Shown piece after piece: positions 33,534 through 41,776 of a DNA stretch of 64,000 nucleotides (positions are counted from its first letter, which is position 1; every line of letters begins with the position of its first letter). The position numbers and the translations under genes are program-made. Origin of the DNA: RGIG3002 sp045546775 (lineage in GTDB: Bacteria > Bacillota > Clostridia > Lachnospirales > Lachnospiraceae); assembly GCA_045546775.1 (NCBI GenBank), contig JAZQDM010000126.1:120434-184433 (forward strand), in the 5' to 3' direction. The notes below the pieces were generated by a model that had not been told where the DNA came from, made no database searches, and was given only the letters and a program-made list of their open reading frames with translations.

Positions 33534-33923
33534 TTATTGTGGGAAACCGTATAAACCAAAGTAAATAATCATAGAGAGCACATCTATCAAAAGAATGATT
33601 CCGAAAATGATTGCGGCAATCTTTAACCCACGTTTTGCTTTTTTCTTATTGTCCTCGGTCCATATTTTTTGCTTGAATTCAGTTACAATTTCTGAAGTGG
33701 GAGAAGTTTCCTTATCGGATGCAGGTACTTTATCCATCACTAACTCATCCAAAGAGAGCTCAAACAAATCACTAATCGCAATTAATTTTTCCATATCCGG
33801 AGTCGAGTCGCCTACTTCCCATTTGGAAACTGTTTGCCTGGTAACATTTAATCGATTAGCCAGTTCTTCCTGTGACAATCCTTTTTGTTTTCGTAGATTA
33901 TACAATTTGTTGTGAAATTCCAT
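33534..33923 (-). CDS. XRE-family regulator with a C-terminal membrane anchor
   Basis: A 129-residue protein. Residues 1-65 form an XRE helix-turn-helix (LRKQKGLSQEELANRLNVTR, QTVSKWEVGDSTPDMEKLIA), a polar linker follows, and one hydrophobic segment (about 103-125) ends the protein. It is followed by the CPBP protease, so a regulator-protease pair is likely. An 11-bp inverted repeat 60 bases upstream lies in its promoter and could be its operator. Confidence 0.88.
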   Translation of the reverse strand: MEFHNKLYNLRKQKGLSQEELANRLNVTRQTVSKWEVGDSTPDMEKLIAISDLFELSLDELVMDKVPASDKETSPTSEIVTEFKQKIWTEDNKKKAKRGLKIAAIIFGIILLIDVLSMIIYFGLYGFPQ

Positions 33924-33983
33924 CTTTATAAATCCTACCTTTCTTTTTCATCAATAGTTCCGAGTATTGCTTGATGAAAATAT

Positions 33984-34035
33984 GGTAGTATTTTTGTTTG
34001 CAAAATACTACCAATTGCTTCAGACAATTTGTCAA
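33984..34035 (-). promoter_or_regulatory. Promoter and inverted-repeat operator of the XRE-CPBP pair
   Basis: On the minus strand TTGACA lies at 34035-34030, with TAGTAT about 19 bases downstream. The perfect inverted repeat GGTAGTATTTT...AAAATACTACC (33984-34012, 7-base centre) covers the -10 and start region, as expected for repression. Confidence 0.55.
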
Positions 34036-34115
34036 TGAGCCTTAACAATTGTGGTGAATCTGGGAGCAACATTGTTTTTATAGGCAAAAGTAATAATCAT
34101 AGTTTTTAAATTCAC

Positions 34116-34144
34116 TTGAATTATTCAAGCATCAATGCTATTAT
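34116..34144 (+). promoter_or_regulatory. Promoter of the antisense RNA
   Basis: TTGAAT (34116-34121), a 17-base spacer and TATTAT (34139-34144), overlapping a TATAAT. It points toward the 3' end of the toxin gene. Confidence 0.6.
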
Positions 34145-34150
34145 AATTAT

Positions 34151-34255
34151 ACAAAGGGAAAGCACCCACTCCAATGGTGGATGCTCCAAGTTTAGACGAT
34201 TATTTGTCCTTAGGGACAACGCCTATCCTGTGGGTCAGACAGGATACGCATTTTT
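34151..34255 (+). ncRNA. Candidate antitoxin RNA (RatA-like)
   Basis: A promoter at 34116 and a terminator stem TATCCTGT/ACAGGATA (34224-34246) with a T-run define a transcript of about 105 bases with no reading frame of note. It runs opposite to the toxin mRNA and overlaps its 3' untranslated part. Inner hairpins (AGCACCCAC/GTGGATGCT; TGTCC/GGACA) are also complementary to that mRNA by definition. The layout matches txpA/ratA-type type I systems. Confidence 0.6.
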
Positions 34256-34370
34256 ATTTTCGCTTGTTTCTCTTATCGAGAAAGGCAAGCAACGCAATAA
34301 TTAAGCTACCAAAGGACATCAGCAAAGCCAAAATCCCTATAAAAATCGAAACGATTTCATAAGCTGTCAT
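34254..34370 (-). CDS. Putative holin-like toxin (type I TA, TxpA/Hol_Tox-like)
   Basis: A 38-residue peptide: MTAYEIVSIF, a single hydrophobic segment (about residues 8-30, with IGILALLMSF and LIIALLAF), then the basic tail LDKRNKRK. This is the layout of the holin-like toxin family of Firmicutes. AAGGGAGGTGA lies 5 bases before the ATG, an unusually strong site. When made in excess such peptides insert in the membrane. An antisense RNA gene faces it from the 3' side. Confidence 0.75.
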   Translation of the reverse strand: MTAYEIVSIFIGILALLMSFGSLIIALLAFLDKRNKRK

Positions 34371-34496
34371 AAGCGTCACCTCCCTTCCTATGTATTCCGG
34401 TAAACCGGTATTCATAAACTCGGGAGGTTACCACCCTGTCATGGGGACTTTCCGTAATCTTATTTCAGCAAACATACATTCGGGTTGCAACATGTT

Positions 34497-35087
34497 TTAT
34501 TGTGCATTTTTGCATACTTGCAATTTCTCCTTCATAGGACTAAGGAAAGGGCGTGTACGCTCCAAAACTTTCATATTTCGTAATAAAACAGTTCCCCTAT
34601 CCTTATCGTTTTCAAGGTGATAGTGGATTGTAGTCCAAAGTTGTTTCTCACAGTCTTTTTGCCTGTAATCGGACAGAGAAATCAATGCAAGACAATAATA
34701 ATATGCCGGAATATCAAATGTTAAGCTCCGGTTTGGGTCATCATAAGGTGGTATATAAGTTTCAAGGAACTTAAGGACCGCGTCAACGGTAGCAGGCTTT
34801 TCGGCAAAAGGTATCATTCTTTCATATTCTTTTTTCGTTACCGGGGCATGTGTTGTACTTGCGATTTTGCTACACAGTTCCCATATTTCTTCTCTCGAAG
34901 TTCCGACACATTCGGCAGCCTCCAACAATGGCAAAGTGCTCTTGGAGCGCCAGATGTTTTCCCCCGGAAATTTAGGACCGGTAATCACAAAGGTTTTATT
35001 ATTTTCGATACAATCTTTGAGATAGGCGTCTTCTTTTTGAAGATATTCTCTTAATTCTGCAACTGTTGGTATTTTCTTCTTTGCCAT
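34497..35087 (-). CDS. Hypothetical protein
   Basis: A 196-residue soluble protein that I do not recognise. It is rich in charged residues and helix-like throughout, with no membrane segment or signal peptide. Notable stretches are VITGPKFPGENIWRSKSTLP near residue 34 and a Cys/Trp-containing C-terminal half. GGAGG precedes the ATG. It lies downstream of the TetR/alpha-beta hydrolase pair on the same strand, 36 bases away, so it may be the third gene of that operon. Confidence 0.6.
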   Translation of the reverse strand: MAKKKIPTVAELREYLQKEDAYLKDCIENNKTFVITGPKFPGENIWRSKSTLPLLEAAECVGTSREEIWELCSKIASTTHAPVTKKEYERMIPFAEKPATVDAVLKFLETYIPPYDDPNRSLTFDIPAYYYCLALISLSDYRQKDCEKQLWTTIHYHLENDKDRGTVLLRNMKVLERTRPFLSPMKEKLQVCKNAQ

Positions 35088-35123
35088 GTTTATCCTCCGT
35101 TAACGTTATCCTTGTTACTACAT

Positions 35124-35873
35124 TCATTTTAAAAATCCTTCCACAACCTCAATCCATTTCTCGGGTTCATAAATTGCTTTATAGCAGTGGTTGTCGCCTT
35201 TGAAGCAATGAATCCGGGTTTCGGGATAGCATTTTTGCATGTGGATGGCAGCTTTTTTTGCAAGAATTTCGTTGCCCTTTGTACCGTGGATAAATAAAAT
35301 CTTGCTTTTGTTTGTGACGTTGTCGCTGAAGTTGTCCGAAAAAGCGGCGCGCACAACATTTTCCATAGACTGATCTGTCATGAAGTCGGCTATTTTTAAG
35401 TAACTGTCCAGATATTTTTCCGGAAGAAATTGCTTTTTGAACGACTCCAGCACTTTTTTGTCGCGGAGTTTGGAGCGGTGAATAATTTTGGTATAATTTT
35501 TTATCATAATATTTTGCGCAAATTTTGGGCAGGAGAGGAGCGGTGCACCATCCATGACCAGATTGCGGATGGTAAGCGTGTTGCGTTTCCAAAGCTCGTA
35601 AGCGATTTTTCCGCCAAAAGAAATTCCGCAAAGCACTTCAATATTATGCAAGCCGTGCGATGCAAAATATTGTTCTATGGCGCCTGCTTCCGCATCCAAT
35701 GAAGTGAATTCACTGGCGGATTCTTCCGTATGTGCGCTTAAAGCAACTGCATAAATATTATATTGTTCTTTAAATGCTTCTATTTGCGGCATCCAGACTT
35801 GCCATGGCGTCAGTACGCCGTGGATGAGTACCATGACGGGCTTTTGGCCGTCTACAAATTCATGTACATTCAT
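35124..35873 (-). CDS. Alpha/beta hydrolase
   Basis: A 249-residue alpha/beta hydrolase-fold enzyme, probably an esterase or lipase-like enzyme. It has the oxyanion-hole region MVLIHGVLTPWQVW, the nucleophile elbow GISFGG near residue 83, and a C-terminal catalytic His in GDNHCYKAIYEPEKWI. There is no signal peptide, so it is cytoplasmic. It is co-transcribed with the TetR gene 4 bases upstream and probably acts on a compound sensed by that regulator. Confidence 0.85.
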   Translation of the reverse strand: MNVHEFVDGQKPVMVLIHGVLTPWQVWMPQIEAFKEQYNIYAVALSAHTEESASEFTSLDAEAGAIEQYFASHGLHNIEVLCGISFGGKIAYELWKRNTLTIRNLVMDGAPLLSCPKFAQNIMIKNYTKIIHRSKLRDKKVLESFKKQFLPEKYLDSYLKIADFMTDQSMENVVRAAFSDNFSDNVTNKSKILFIHGTKGNEILAKKAAIHMQKCYPETRIHCFKGDNHCYKAIYEPEKWIEVVEGFLK

Positions 35874-35877
35874 AATG

Positions 35878-36543
35878 TTAATCCTCCAATCCTAACAAAT
35901 AATATAAAGTCGTTTCTAAAGTCCGAAGCTGTGTTTTTGGCGTGTACCATTCCATCAACGGAAGCTTTTTGTAGCAGTGGTTGATGATGCAGCTCATTTC
36001 GATGCCATTGTACGTAGTCGAAAGGTACGTCAAAATTTCTTCCGTGCTGACTTTTGGCTGAAAATTTCCCTTCGCAATATGGTATTGCAAATATTGCGAA
36101 ACCTTTCTGAAAAGATACTCAAAATTTCCTGTGCCTTCAATTTTGCCTAATATTTTTTCAACCCGTTTCGGCGCATTCATGGAAAGCACCGAAAGCTCAA
36201 AATTAATCTTCACTATGCCCATCAATTCCTGCGTCATGAAGTTTGCAAGCAGTTCAAAAATTGGATGCAATACATCCCGGATTTCTTTTGTTTCGACATC
36301 CTCAAAAATGCGGTCCAAATCAGGAATGATAGTTACCCGTCTCCGGTTATCGATTAACATGTCCCTAAAAATTTCGTCAATGTCTTTATAAAACCGATAA
36401 ATGCCACCCTGGCTCAAGCCCGTAGCATCGATAATATCCTGCATCGTCACGGTGCTGACTGTCTTTTTCAAACAAAGCTCGTAAGCAGTGCGAACAATCA
36501 TTTCTTTTTTCTTTTGTATATATTCTTCCGTAACTTTCGGCAT
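35878..36543 (-). CDS. TetR/AcrR-family regulator
   Basis: A 221-residue repressor; the helix-turn-helix covers about residues 12-55 (MIVRTAYELCLKKTVSTVTM, GLSQGGIYRFYKDIDEIFRD). The ATG at 36543 follows GGAGGG; a TTG at 36555 lies before that site and is rejected. It forms a unit with the alpha/beta hydrolase. A palindrome over its -10 box (36563-36584) suggests autorepression. Confidence 0.9.
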   Translation of the reverse strand: MPKVTEEYIQKKKEMIVRTAYELCLKKTVSTVTMQDIIDATGLSQGGIYRFYKDIDEIFRDMLIDNRRRVTIIPDLDRIFEDVETKEIRDVLHPIFELLANFMTQELMGIVKINFELSVLSMNAPKRVEKILGKIEGTGNFEYLFRKVSQYLQYHIAKGNFQPKVSTEEILTYLSTTYNGIEMSCIINHCYKKLPLMEWYTPKTQLRTLETTLYYLLGLED

Positions 36544-36562
36544 AAAACCCTCCAATCAAATA

Positions 36563-36608
36563 AAAATGAAACTATATTCATTTTAAGAACAAACACATAA
36601 TTTGTCAA
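36563..36608 (-). promoter_or_regulatory. Promoter and palindromic operator of the TetR/hydrolase operon
   Basis: On the minus strand a TTGACA (36608-36603), a 17-base spacer and TAAAAT (36585-36580). The inverted repeat AAAATGAA-ACTATA-TTCATTTT (36563-36584) overlaps the -10 and start region. Confidence 0.75.
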
Positions 36609-36723
36609 GCAAAAATATTACCTCACCCAAATCAAACATTTTATCCATAGCACAAACTCCCCCAATCCGCCCACTATTTTCACAGACACTGTTTTTTCTA
36701 CACCATTCTACAGAAGAATTTTA

Positions 36724-36787
36724 TGGCATATAAATAGACAAAGTGATATAATACACGTATATGTAGAAAAAATGGTATAGTATACCA
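36724..36787 (+). promoter_or_regulatory. gdpP promoter with a downstream palindrome
   Basis: An extended -10, TG-A-TATAAT (36744-36752), with a poor -35. A perfect palindrome TGGTATA-G-TATACCA (36773-36787) lies about 20 bases downstream, where a repressor could block elongation. A small CCCGC/GCGGG hairpin (36824-36837) follows in the leader. The rest of the 321-base gap shows no gene. Confidence 0.5.
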
Positions 36788-36864
36788 TGCTTGGACAATA
36801 AGAACATGGATATAGATACAAATGCCCGCAGAAGCGGGTTGCTTATGGAGGCAGGGTACAAACA

Positions 36865-38922
36865 ATGAAAAATAGAATTAAATTGAAAGGCAGATTGAAA
36901 ACATATTTGCAGTTTTCGCTTTATTTGGGGTTATTGCTTGTAGCAGTGAATTTGTGTATCTACTTTTTGCATGTGCAAGCAGCCGTACTGTTGACATGCT
37001 TTACCGTATTTTATTTTGCGATAGTTCTGGCGCTTATGTTTTATAATAGACCGATTATTGTAAATGAGCTTGTCAGTTTTGCGACGGAATATGGTCAGAT
37101 TCAGAGAAGACTTTTAAGGGATTTGGCATTGCCGTATGCACTTTTGGATGAGAGTGGAAAGGTCTTTTGGACAAACAAGGAGTTTGAGCGGATTACTCAC
37201 AAAGAAAAGGGTTATTCCCGTTCGATTACTTCACTTTTTCCAACGATTACAAAGGACAGACTTCCCGGGCCAAAAGACGAAGCAGATGAATTGGTGGTGG
37301 ATTTGGAACACGAAGGCAGCAATTACGTTGCCAGACTGAAAAAAATTTCTTTGAAAGAAATGGCGATTAACAGTGATATTCTCGAGGCGGATGGCTACGA
37401 TGGTTATTTGATTGCCATGTATTTGTTTGATGAGACAGCGCTTCGCATTGCACTGCGTGAAGTGGATGACCAGAGTCTTTCCATCGGATTGATTTATTTG
37501 GATAACTACGAAGAGGCGTTGGAAAGTGTAGAGGAAGTAAGACGTTCCCTTTTGATTGCGTTGATTGACCGAAAAGTAAATAAATATATTGCGTCTTTGG
37601 ATGGTATTTGCAAAAAGATTGAGAAGGACAAGTTCCTTGTTGTTCTTCGTAAAAAAGCGATTGCGCAGTTACAGGAGAGCCGTTTTGATTTGCTGGACGA
37701 TGTAAAAACTGTCAACATCGGTAATGAAATGGCTGTTACGCTCAGTATGGGTGTAGGTATGGACGGTCTTACGTATGCGCAAAATTATGAATTTGCAAGA
37801 AATGCAATCGACCTTGCACTTGGTCGAGGCGGTGATCAGGCTGTTGTCAAATCACCAAAAGCCATTACGTATTATGGTGGTAAAAGCCAGCAGGTGGAAA
37901 AAAATACCCGCGTAAAAGCGAGAGTAAAAGCCCACGCGTTGAAAGAAATTATTACCGGCAAGGACAAGGTACTCATTATGGGACACCGGCTTGCGGATGT
38001 GGATAGTTTTGGTGCAGCAATCGGTATTTACCGCATTGCAAAAACATTGGACAGAAAAGCGCACATTGTGCTCAATGATGTGACTACATCGGTGCAGCCC
38101 CTTGTGGAAATGTTTAAGGACAATCCGGACTATGACGATGACATGATTATCGGCAGTCAGGAAGCAATCGATGCAGCCGGCGGCAACGCAGTGCTGGTTG
38201 TTGTGGATGTAAACAAACCGAGCATTACCGAGTGCCCGGAATTGCTAAAGCATTGCAAGTCTATCGTAGTGCTTGACCATCACAGACAGGGTACGGAAGT
38301 GATTGAAAATGCAACGCTTTCGTATGTGGAAGCCTATGCGTCTTCCGCCTGCGAAATGGTATCCGAGATTTTGCAGTACATCGTAGATAATATTAAAATT
38401 CGTCCGGAAGAAGCGGATTGTATGTATTCCGGCATTATTATTGACACAAACAACTTTATGACAAAAACGGGTGTAAGAACGTTTGAGGCAGCCGCTTTCC
38501 TCCGCAGAAACGGTGCGGATGTAACGAGAGTACGCAAGTTGTTTAGAGAAGATGCGATTGAATATAAGGCAAAAGCTGATGCGGTGAGTCAGGCAGAAAT
38601 TTATCGTGAGTACTATGCGATTTCCATTTGTACAAGCGATGAAGTGCAAAGCCCGACGATTATCGGTGCCCAGGCAGCAAACGAACTCCTCAATATCAAA
38701 GGAGTGCGGGCAAGCTTTATTTTGACAGAATATCAGGGACAGATTTATGTCAGTGCACGTTCCATTGATGAAGTGAATGTGCAGGTTATTATGGAACGCC
38801 TCGGTGGCGGCGGTCACATGAATGTGGCAGGCTGTCAGATGGAAGGTGTGTCTCTTGCAGAGGCGATTCGTGTCATCAAAGATACGATTGATACAATGAT
38901 ACAGGAAGGTGAATTAGAATAA
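36865..38922 (+). CDS. gdpP: GdpP-like cyclic-di-AMP phosphodiesterase
   Basis: A 685-residue membrane enzyme. Two N-terminal membrane segments (about 15-55) are followed by a PAS-like domain (about 85-170), a degenerate GGDEF domain (about 190-330) and a C-terminal DHH-DHHA1 phosphodiesterase (IMGHRLADVDSFGAAIGIYR, VLDHHRQG around residue 471, and GGGGHMNVAGCQ). Such proteins hydrolyse c-di-AMP and set potassium, osmotic and wall homeostasis. GGAGG precedes the ATG. The stop is one base from the rplI start, so translation is coupled in a gdpP-rplI-dnaB operon. Confidence 0.95.
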   Translation: MKNRIKLKGRLKTYLQFSLYLGLLLVAVNLCIYFLHVQAAVLLTCFTVFYFAIVLALMFYNRPIIVNELVSFATEYGQIQRRLLRDLALPYALLDESGKVFWTNKEFERITHKEKGYSRSITSLFPTITKDRLPGPKDEADELVVDLEHEGSNYVARLKKISLKEMAINSDILEADGYDGYLIAMYLFDETALRIALREVDDQSLSIGLIYLDNYEEALESVEEVRRSLLIALIDRKVNKYIASLDGICKKIEKDKFLVVLRKKAIAQLQESRFDLLDDVKTVNIGNEMAVTLSMGVGMDGLTYAQNYEFARNAIDLALGRGGDQAVVKSPKAITYYGGKSQQVEKNTRVKARVKAHALKEIITGKDKVLIMGHRLADVDSFGAAIGIYRIAKTLDRKAHIVLNDVTTSVQPLVEMFKDNPDYDDDMIIGSQEAIDAAGGNAVLVVVDVNKPSITECPELLKHCKSIVVLDHHRQGTEVIENATLSYVEAYASSACEMVSEILQYIVDNIKIRPEEADCMYSGIIIDTNNFMTKTGVRTFEAAAFLRRNGADVTRVRKLFREDAIEYKAKADAVSQAEIYREYYAISICTSDEVQSPTIIGAQAANELLNIKGVRASFILTEYQGQIYVSARSIDEVNVQVIMERLGGGGHMNVAGCQMEGVSLAEAIRVIKDTIDTMIQEGELE

Positions 38923-38923
38923 T

Positions 38924-39370
38924 ATGAAAGTTATTTTATTACAGGATGTAAAATCTTTAGGAAAAAAAGGCGAAATTATTGAAGCAAGCGAAGGATATGC
39001 AAGAAACTTTATCCTTCCGAAAAAGCTTGGTGTGGAAGCGAACAGCAAAAACTTAAACGATTTGAAATTGCAGAAAGCAAACGATGAAAAAGTTGCAAAA
39101 GAGCAGTATGATGCAGCGGTTGCATTTGGAAAAGAATTAGAGACAAAAGAAGTTGTTGTAAAAATGAAAGCAGGAGAGGGCGGAAAAGTATTTGGTTCCG
39201 TTTCTTCCAAGGAAATCGCAGTTGCTACAAAAGAGCAGTGCGGTATGGAAATTGACAAGAAAAAAATCCAGATGCAGGATGCAATCAAAGCTTTTGGTAC
39301 GTATGAAGTGAACGTAAAACTTCATCCGAAGGTAACTGCAAAGCTGAAAGTAAAAGTGCAGGAAGCGTAA
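38924..39370 (+). CDS. rplI: 50S ribosomal protein bL9
   Basis: A 148-residue two-domain ribosomal protein. The N-terminal RNA-binding domain MKVILLQDVKSLGKKGEIIE with GYARNFILPKKLGVEA is canonical. The connecting helix and a C-terminal domain ending LHPKVTAKLKVKVQEA follow. The start lies one base after the gdpP stop, using the end of that gene (AGGTGAATTAG) as its ribosome binding site. It is the middle gene of gdpP-rplI-dnaB. Confidence 0.97.
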   Translation: MKVILLQDVKSLGKKGEIIEASEGYARNFILPKKLGVEANSKNLNDLKLQKANDEKVAKEQYDAAVAFGKELETKEVVVKMKAGEGGKVFGSVSSKEIAVATKEQCGMEIDKKKIQMQDAIKAFGTYEVNVKLHPKVTAKLKVKVQEA

Positions 39371-39385
39371 GGGAAGGATAACATT

Positions 39386-40723
39386 ATGGCAGCAATGGAA
39401 GAAGCACTCTTAAAGAGAGTATTGCCCCATAGTATTGAAGCGGAGCAGTCGGTTATCGGCTCTATGATTATGGATAGAGAAGCGATTGTAGTCGCTTCGG
39501 AAATTTTGTTTGGCGATGATTTTTACAGCAAACAGTATGGCGTTTTGTTCGACACTATGGTAGAGTTGAATGACGAGGGAAGACCGGTTGATTTGGTCAC
39601 ACTTCAGGACAAGCTGAAAGAAAAAGATGTGCCTCCGGAAGTGAGCAGTCTGGAATTTATCCGCGACTTGATTACTGCGGTTCCGACTTCGGCAAATATC
39701 AAATATTATGCCAATATTGTGGCGGAAAAAGCGACACTTCGCAAGCTTATCAAATTGAACGAAGAAATAGCAAATACATGCTACGTAGGAAAAGAAAGCT
39801 TGGAAGTTATACTGGAAGAAACCGAGAAAAAGATATTTAATCTCGTGCAAAAGAGAAATACCGGAGAGTTCGTGCCGATTCGTCAGGTCGTTATGAACGC
39901 CATGGAAAAAATCGAGACGGCAGCCAAAAACAAAGGTGCTGTAACAGGTATTGCAACCGGCTTTATTGACTTGGATTACCGTACCGCCGGCATGCAGCCT
40001 TCCGATTTGATTCTCGTAGCAGCCAGACCGTCTATGGGTAAAACAGCATTTGTACTTAATATTGCACAGCACGTTGCGTTCAAATTGAACGAAACAGTTG
40101 CGATTTTTAGTTTGGAAATGTCAAAGGAGCAGTTGGTAAACCGTCTGTTTTCCTTGGAGTCCAGAGTAGATTCCCAACACATCCGTACCGGACAATTATC
40201 CGACGCAGAGTGGGAAGATTTGATTGAAAGTGCCGGGGTAATCGGAAAATCAAACTTGATTATCGACGATACACCGGGTATCAGTATTGCGGATTTGCGT
40301 TCCAAATGCCGTAAATTTAAGTTAGAACATAACTTAAGAATGATTATCATCGACTACTTACAGTTGATGTCAGGAAGTGGCAGAAGCGATTCCAGACAGC
40401 AGGAAATTTCCGATATTTCCCGTTCGTTAAAAGCCCTTGCCAGAGAGCTTAGTGTGCCGGTTATCGCCCTTTCACAGTTAAGCCGTGCAGTGGAACAGCG
40501 TCCGGACCACAGACCGATGCTTTCCGACCTTCGTGAGTCCGGAGCGATCGAGCAGGATGCCGATGTTGTTATGTTTATTTACCGTGATGATTACTACAAT
40601 CACGATACCGAGCGCAAGGACATTGCGGAGATTATTATAGCGAAGCAAAGAAACGGCCCGATTGGTACGGTAGAACTGGCATGGTTACCGAATTACACCA
40701 AGTTTGCCAATTTGCAAAAATAG
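39386..40723 (+). CDS. dnaB: Replicative DNA helicase
   Basis: A 445-residue hexameric helicase that unwinds DNA at the replication fork. The N-terminal domain SIEAEQSVIGSMIMDREAIV binds primase. The RecA-like C-terminal domain has Walker A (AARPSMGKTAFVLNIA, near 213-220), Walker B (LRMIIIDYLQLM) and LSQLSRAVEQRPDHRPMLSD. GGGAAGG precedes the ATG. No intein is present. It is the last gene of the gdpP operon, with a terminator at 40745. Confidence 0.97.
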   Translation: MAAMEEALLKRVLPHSIEAEQSVIGSMIMDREAIVVASEILFGDDFYSKQYGVLFDTMVELNDEGRPVDLVTLQDKLKEKDVPPEVSSLEFIRDLITAVPTSANIKYYANIVAEKATLRKLIKLNEEIANTCYVGKESLEVILEETEKKIFNLVQKRNTGEFVPIRQVVMNAMEKIETAAKNKGAVTGIATGFIDLDYRTAGMQPSDLILVAARPSMGKTAFVLNIAQHVAFKLNETVAIFSLEMSKEQLVNRLFSLESRVDSQHIRTGQLSDAEWEDLIESAGVIGKSNLIIDDTPGISIADLRSKCRKFKLEHNLRMIIIDYLQLMSGSGRSDSRQQEISDISRSLKALARELSVPVIALSQLSRAVEQRPDHRPMLSDLRESGAIEQDADVVMFIYRDDYYNHDTERKDIAEIIIAKQRNGPIGTVELAWLPNYTKFANLQK

Positions 40724-40744
40724 CCAAAATAAATACTATGATTA

Positions 40745-40785
40745 CAAAAGAGAACGGAAGAGGATTTTTTTCTGTTCTCTTTTTT
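40745..40785 (+). terminator. Terminator of dnaB
   Basis: An imperfect stem AAAAGAGAACGGAAGAGG / TTTCTGTTCTCTTTT followed by T. Confidence 0.75.
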
Positions 40786-40864
40786 GCCATTAAGGGGGCT
40801 TGTCCAATATGGATGCCTGCTTTTGGTACATATAAAAAGTGATAAGAGAGGAGAAATGTGTAAA

Positions 40865-41479
40865 ATGGAACAGACTTATTTTTTGATTTCTGACGCAGCA
40901 AAAAAAGTGGAGGTAGAGTCTCATGTACTCCGCTATTGGGAGGAGGAGCTTGGGCTTCCGATTAAGCGAAACGAGCTGGGACACCGTTTTTATACGGAGG
41001 AGGACATTAACCGGTTTGTGCAGATTAAGAAGCTGAAAGAAAAGGGGTTGCAGCTGAAAGCCATCAAGGTCATGTTGCAGGATGATGAGAGCTTTGAGAA
41101 AGATTTGGAAGATGCAGAAAAGAGCAAAAAGATTATTTCTGTTATTTCCAAAACGAATCTGGAACCGGAAAACAAAGCCGCAAGAATGCAGATGCTTTTG
41201 AAACAAATGCTTGTGGAAGCAGTGCGCGACAGCAACGAAGAGCTTTGCGAAAATATCAAGGAGACCGTTTTAAAAGAGCTGGATTATCAGTTCCGCTTGC
41301 AGGAAGAGCGTGAGGAAGAGCGGGAAAAAGAGCGGGAAAACTTAAGAAGCCGTCGAGAGGAAGAGCATTACAAAAAAATCGATGAACTTTTGAGAAGCCG
41401 CAGCCGCATTTCGGACAAGCGTGAGAAAAAAGAAAAGCCCGAAAAAAAGGACAAAAAAAGAAGACATTCATTTTTTTGA
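40865..41479 (+). CDS. MerR-family regulator with a charged coiled-coil tail
   Basis: A 204-residue protein. Residues 1-72 form a MerR winged helix (FLISDAAKKVEVESHVLRYW, LGHRFYTEEDINRFVQIKKL). The rest is an extended helix that becomes a run of Arg/Glu/Lys from about residue 145, ending in a very basic tail. No effector domain is seen. Two ATGs are possible: 40856, only 2 bases from GAGGAG, and 40865, 11 bases away, which I prefer. The stop lies inside the terminator hairpin shared with the facing ferredoxin gene. Confidence 0.85.
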   Translation: MEQTYFLISDAAKKVEVESHVLRYWEEELGLPIKRNELGHRFYTEEDINRFVQIKKLKEKGLQLKAIKVMLQDDESFEKDLEDAEKSKKIISVISKTNLEPENKAARMQMLLKQMLVEAVRDSNEELCENIKETVLKELDYQFRLQEEREEEREKERENLRSRREEEHYKKIDELLRSRSRISDKREKKEKPEKKDKKRRHSFF

Positions 41480-41488
41480 ATGTCTTCT
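41459..41488. terminator. Bidirectional terminator between merR-like and ferredoxin genes
   Basis: AGAAGACATTCA and TGAATGTCTTCT pair around a T-rich loop. The MerR stop codon is within the hairpin. Confidence 0.75.
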
Positions 41489-41497
41489 GAATAAGCA

Positions 41498-41668
41498 TTA
41501 AGCCTGCTCAATAGCACCTGTCGGGCATGCACCTGCGCAAGAACCGCAATCGATACATGTATCAGGATTGATTTCGAATTTGCCGTCGCCCATGCTGATT
41601 GCTCCAACCGGACACTGTGCTTCACAAGCACCACAAGCTACACAAGCATCACTAATAGCATATGCCAT
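41498..41668 (-). CDS. 2[4Fe-4S] ferredoxin
   Basis: A 56-residue clostridial-type electron carrier with two CxxCxxCxxxCP motifs: CVACGACEAQCPVGAI and CIDCGSCAGACPTGAI. It reads MAYAISDACVACGACEAQCP at the start, almost the textbook sequence. It donates electrons in fermentation, for example to hydrogenase, and could supply the radical-SAM activase PflA, 109 bases upstream on the same strand. AAAGGAGG precedes the ATG at 41668. Confidence 0.95.
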   Translation of the reverse strand: MAYAISDACVACGACEAQCPVGAISMGDGKFEINPDTCIDCGSCAGACPTGAIEQA

Positions 41669-41730
41669 AATAATATCCTCCTTTATTTTTGAAAAAATAT
41701 ATTGATATATATTTATCAGTATCTTTCATT

Positions 41731-41759
41731 ATTGTAATATAAAATGGCTTTGAAAACAA
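41731..41759 (-). promoter_or_regulatory. Promoter of the ferredoxin gene
   Basis: On the minus strand TTGTTT (41759-41754), a 17-base spacer and TACAAT (41736-41731), 63 bases before the start, in the gap after pflA. So the ferredoxin has its own promoter. Confidence 0.6.
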
Positions 41760-41776
41760 GTATATTTCCCAAAAAG

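Noticed and set aside
34116..34362. Two plus-strand frames of 62 codons (34116 and 34174) as small proteins
   Set aside because: They lack ribosome binding sites and run through the terminator of the antisense RNA and the opposite toxin gene.
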